From NCBI GenBank assembly GCA_021850745.1, contig JAJZKX010000107.1:1-6596 (forward strand): DNA of 6,596 nucleotides. The letters run 5' to 3'. Shown here piece after piece: positions 5,558-6,596 of the stretch. Each line of letters begins with the position of its first letter. Position 1 is the stretch's first letter. Under the pieces are notes generated by a model. It was not told where the DNA came from and ran no database searches. It saw only the letters and a list, made by a program, of their open reading frames with translations. A program made the position numbers and the translations under genes. The stretch is from Thermoplasmata archaeon. GTDB taxonomy: Archaea; Thermoplasmatota; Thermoplasmata; Thermoplasmatales; Thermoplasmataceae.

Positions 5558-6596
5558 ATGTTCAATAAGACGCTGATTGCCATACGGTCATTTGTAGTGG
5601 CTGTGGGGGTAACCGCCGCAAGTTCCTTCGTTGGAGTTTTCGGCGTGTATATAGGGGCCACTGCCGTGGACATGGGCTGGCTCCAGTCCACTGCAAATGC
5701 ACTATCAAATGGAGGACAGCTTCTCTGGGGCAGGCTCAGTGACCGTGTTGGCAGGAGGAGGCCATTCCTAATTGCAGGAAGCGCCATTCTTGCCGTCCTG
5801 TGGTACATGATGGGGAGCATACGGACCCCTGTGCAGCTTGTTGTTGTTTATGCGGCAATCTCCCTGTTTGCATCACTGATTACTGTGAACTGGTTCTCCC
5901 TCATTGCAGATCAGACTGATACCACAACCCGGGGGAGGTTCCTCTCCATGATAAATATCCTGAGCTCCCTGGGCACCATAGGATCGCTGGTGGTGATGAC
6001 ATTCCTGTTCCAGGGGCAGGTTACCACGGACATCTTCATTCCCTTTTCTGCTTCAGCCGGTTCATACGTGATTTCCGGAATCCTCATGGCTATGCTGAAG
6101 GAACCTGAGAAGCAGAAGGAACTCACCGGAAACATCCGGAAAACTCTGAAGGATCTCAAAAAGAATCCACTGTTTTACAAGTACTTCATGGCCACGAATG
6201 TACAGGGGCTGTTCTGGTCAATGGCATGGCCCATGTTCCCCATAACAATCGTGCTTGTGATGCACTTTAACCTGTCTGATGTTGCAATACTGACTGTGGC
6301 ATCCCTGTCCATGTCTGTGCTGGTTCAGTACCTCCTGGGAAAGGTTACTGACAATATAAACCGGGCTCCGCTCATCCTTGCAAACCGCATGATGCTCAGC
6401 GCAATACCCCTCCTCTATGCGTTCTTCACGAACTTCTGGGAATTCATCATAATGGAACTGTACAGCGGAGTGCTTGGATCCATACAGAATGTGGTGATGA
6501 ATTCCTACCTGCTGGATATCGTCCCCAACGGCCACAGGGCGGAGTACATATCAATAATAAACGGGTTCAATGGCATTGTGTATCTTGCTGGCGCCC
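5558..6596 (+). CDS. MFS transporter, N-terminal 346 residues (cut by window end)
   Basis: An open frame runs from ATG at 5558 to the window edge without a stop: 346 codons plus one base. The product has ten or more hydrophobic segments, starting at residue 8. Motif A is clear in the first cytoplasmic loop, GRLSDRVGRRRPF (58-70). A degenerate second copy, GKVTDNINRAP (261-271), marks the start of the second half, and a charged central loop (181-203, rich in Lys and Glu) divides the two six-helix halves. The last one or two helices and the C-terminus are missing. It resembles 12-helix MFS proteins of the drug-export or general MFS_1 kind; the substrate is not readable. Its layout and motifs differ clearly from the other two MFS genes here, so it is not a recent duplicate. 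It has its own TATA box and diverges from the second MFS gene. Confidence 0.88.
   Translation, partial: MFNKTLIAIRSFVVAVGVTAASSFVGVFGVYIGATAVDMGWLQSTANALSNGGQLLWGRLSDRVGRRRPFLIAGSAILAVLWYMMGSIRTPVQLVVVYAAISLFASLITVNWFSLIADQTDTTTRGRFLSMINILSSLGTIGSLVVMTFLFQGQVTTDIFIPFSASAGSYVISGILMAMLKEPEKQKELTGNIRKTLKDLKKNPLFYKYFMATNVQGLFWSMAWPMFPITIVLVMHFNLSDVAILTVASLSMSVLVQYLLGKVTDNINRAPLILANRMMLSAIPLLYAFFTNFWEFIIMELYSGVLGSIQNVVMNSYLLDIVPNGHRAEYISIINGFNGIVYLAGA

Noticed and set aside
5551..6535. Minus-strand frames of 82-105 codons opposite the third MFS gene
   Set aside because: The plus strand is open for 346 codons with clear MFS motifs. The antisense frames are separate pieces with no common theme.
1..6596. 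Defence system, CRISPR array, mobile element or biosynthetic cluster
   Set aside because: No transposase, integrase, nuclease, repeat-spacer array or clustered biosynthetic set is present. The genes are transporters and housekeeping enzymes.

Overview
The window reads as chromosomal DNA from an archaeon, most likely an acidophilic member of the Thermoplasmatales or a relative. This is an inference, held at about 0.6. The support is: A/T-rich TATA-like boxes about 25 bases upstream of predicted starts, one gene that appears leaderless, three of five genes with GTG or TTG starts, heavy use of ATA (Ile) and AGG (Arg) codons in all genes, a type I-beta DAHP synthase, and many MFS transporters in little space. 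Base composition looks close to half G+C by eye. No rRNA, tRNA, CRISPR array or insertion sequence was seen.

Layout. Positions 1-164 hold no convincing gene. On the minus strand, a GTG-started 14-helix DHA2-type MFS exporter (1530-2969) is followed after 102 bases by a cytoplasmic alkaline-phosphatase-superfamily phosphodiesterase/phosphatase (165-1427). A divergent promoter region (2970-3149) separates these from a plus-strand DAHP synthase (3150-4133), the entry enzyme of the shikimate pathway, with a short and diverged N-terminal regulatory domain. Only 4 bases separate its stop from the stop of a convergent second MFS transporter (4138-5397, minus, TTG start), which resembles the sugar-porter/phosphate-symporter branch. 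A second divergent region (5398-5557) contains an 18-bp perfect palindrome at the promoter of that gene. It then leads into a third MFS transporter (5558 onward, plus) that is cut off by the window end.

How the genes work together. Three of five genes encode MFS carriers of different subfamilies, around one aromatic-biosynthesis enzyme and one phosphohydrolase. Nothing shows that they form one pathway. Most genes appear to have their own promoter, and only the DHA2 exporter and the phosphohydrolase are plausibly co-transcribed. I found no clear new multi-gene system. The observations most worth following are the 18-bp palindromic operator candidate and the reduced regulatory domain of the DAHP synthase.
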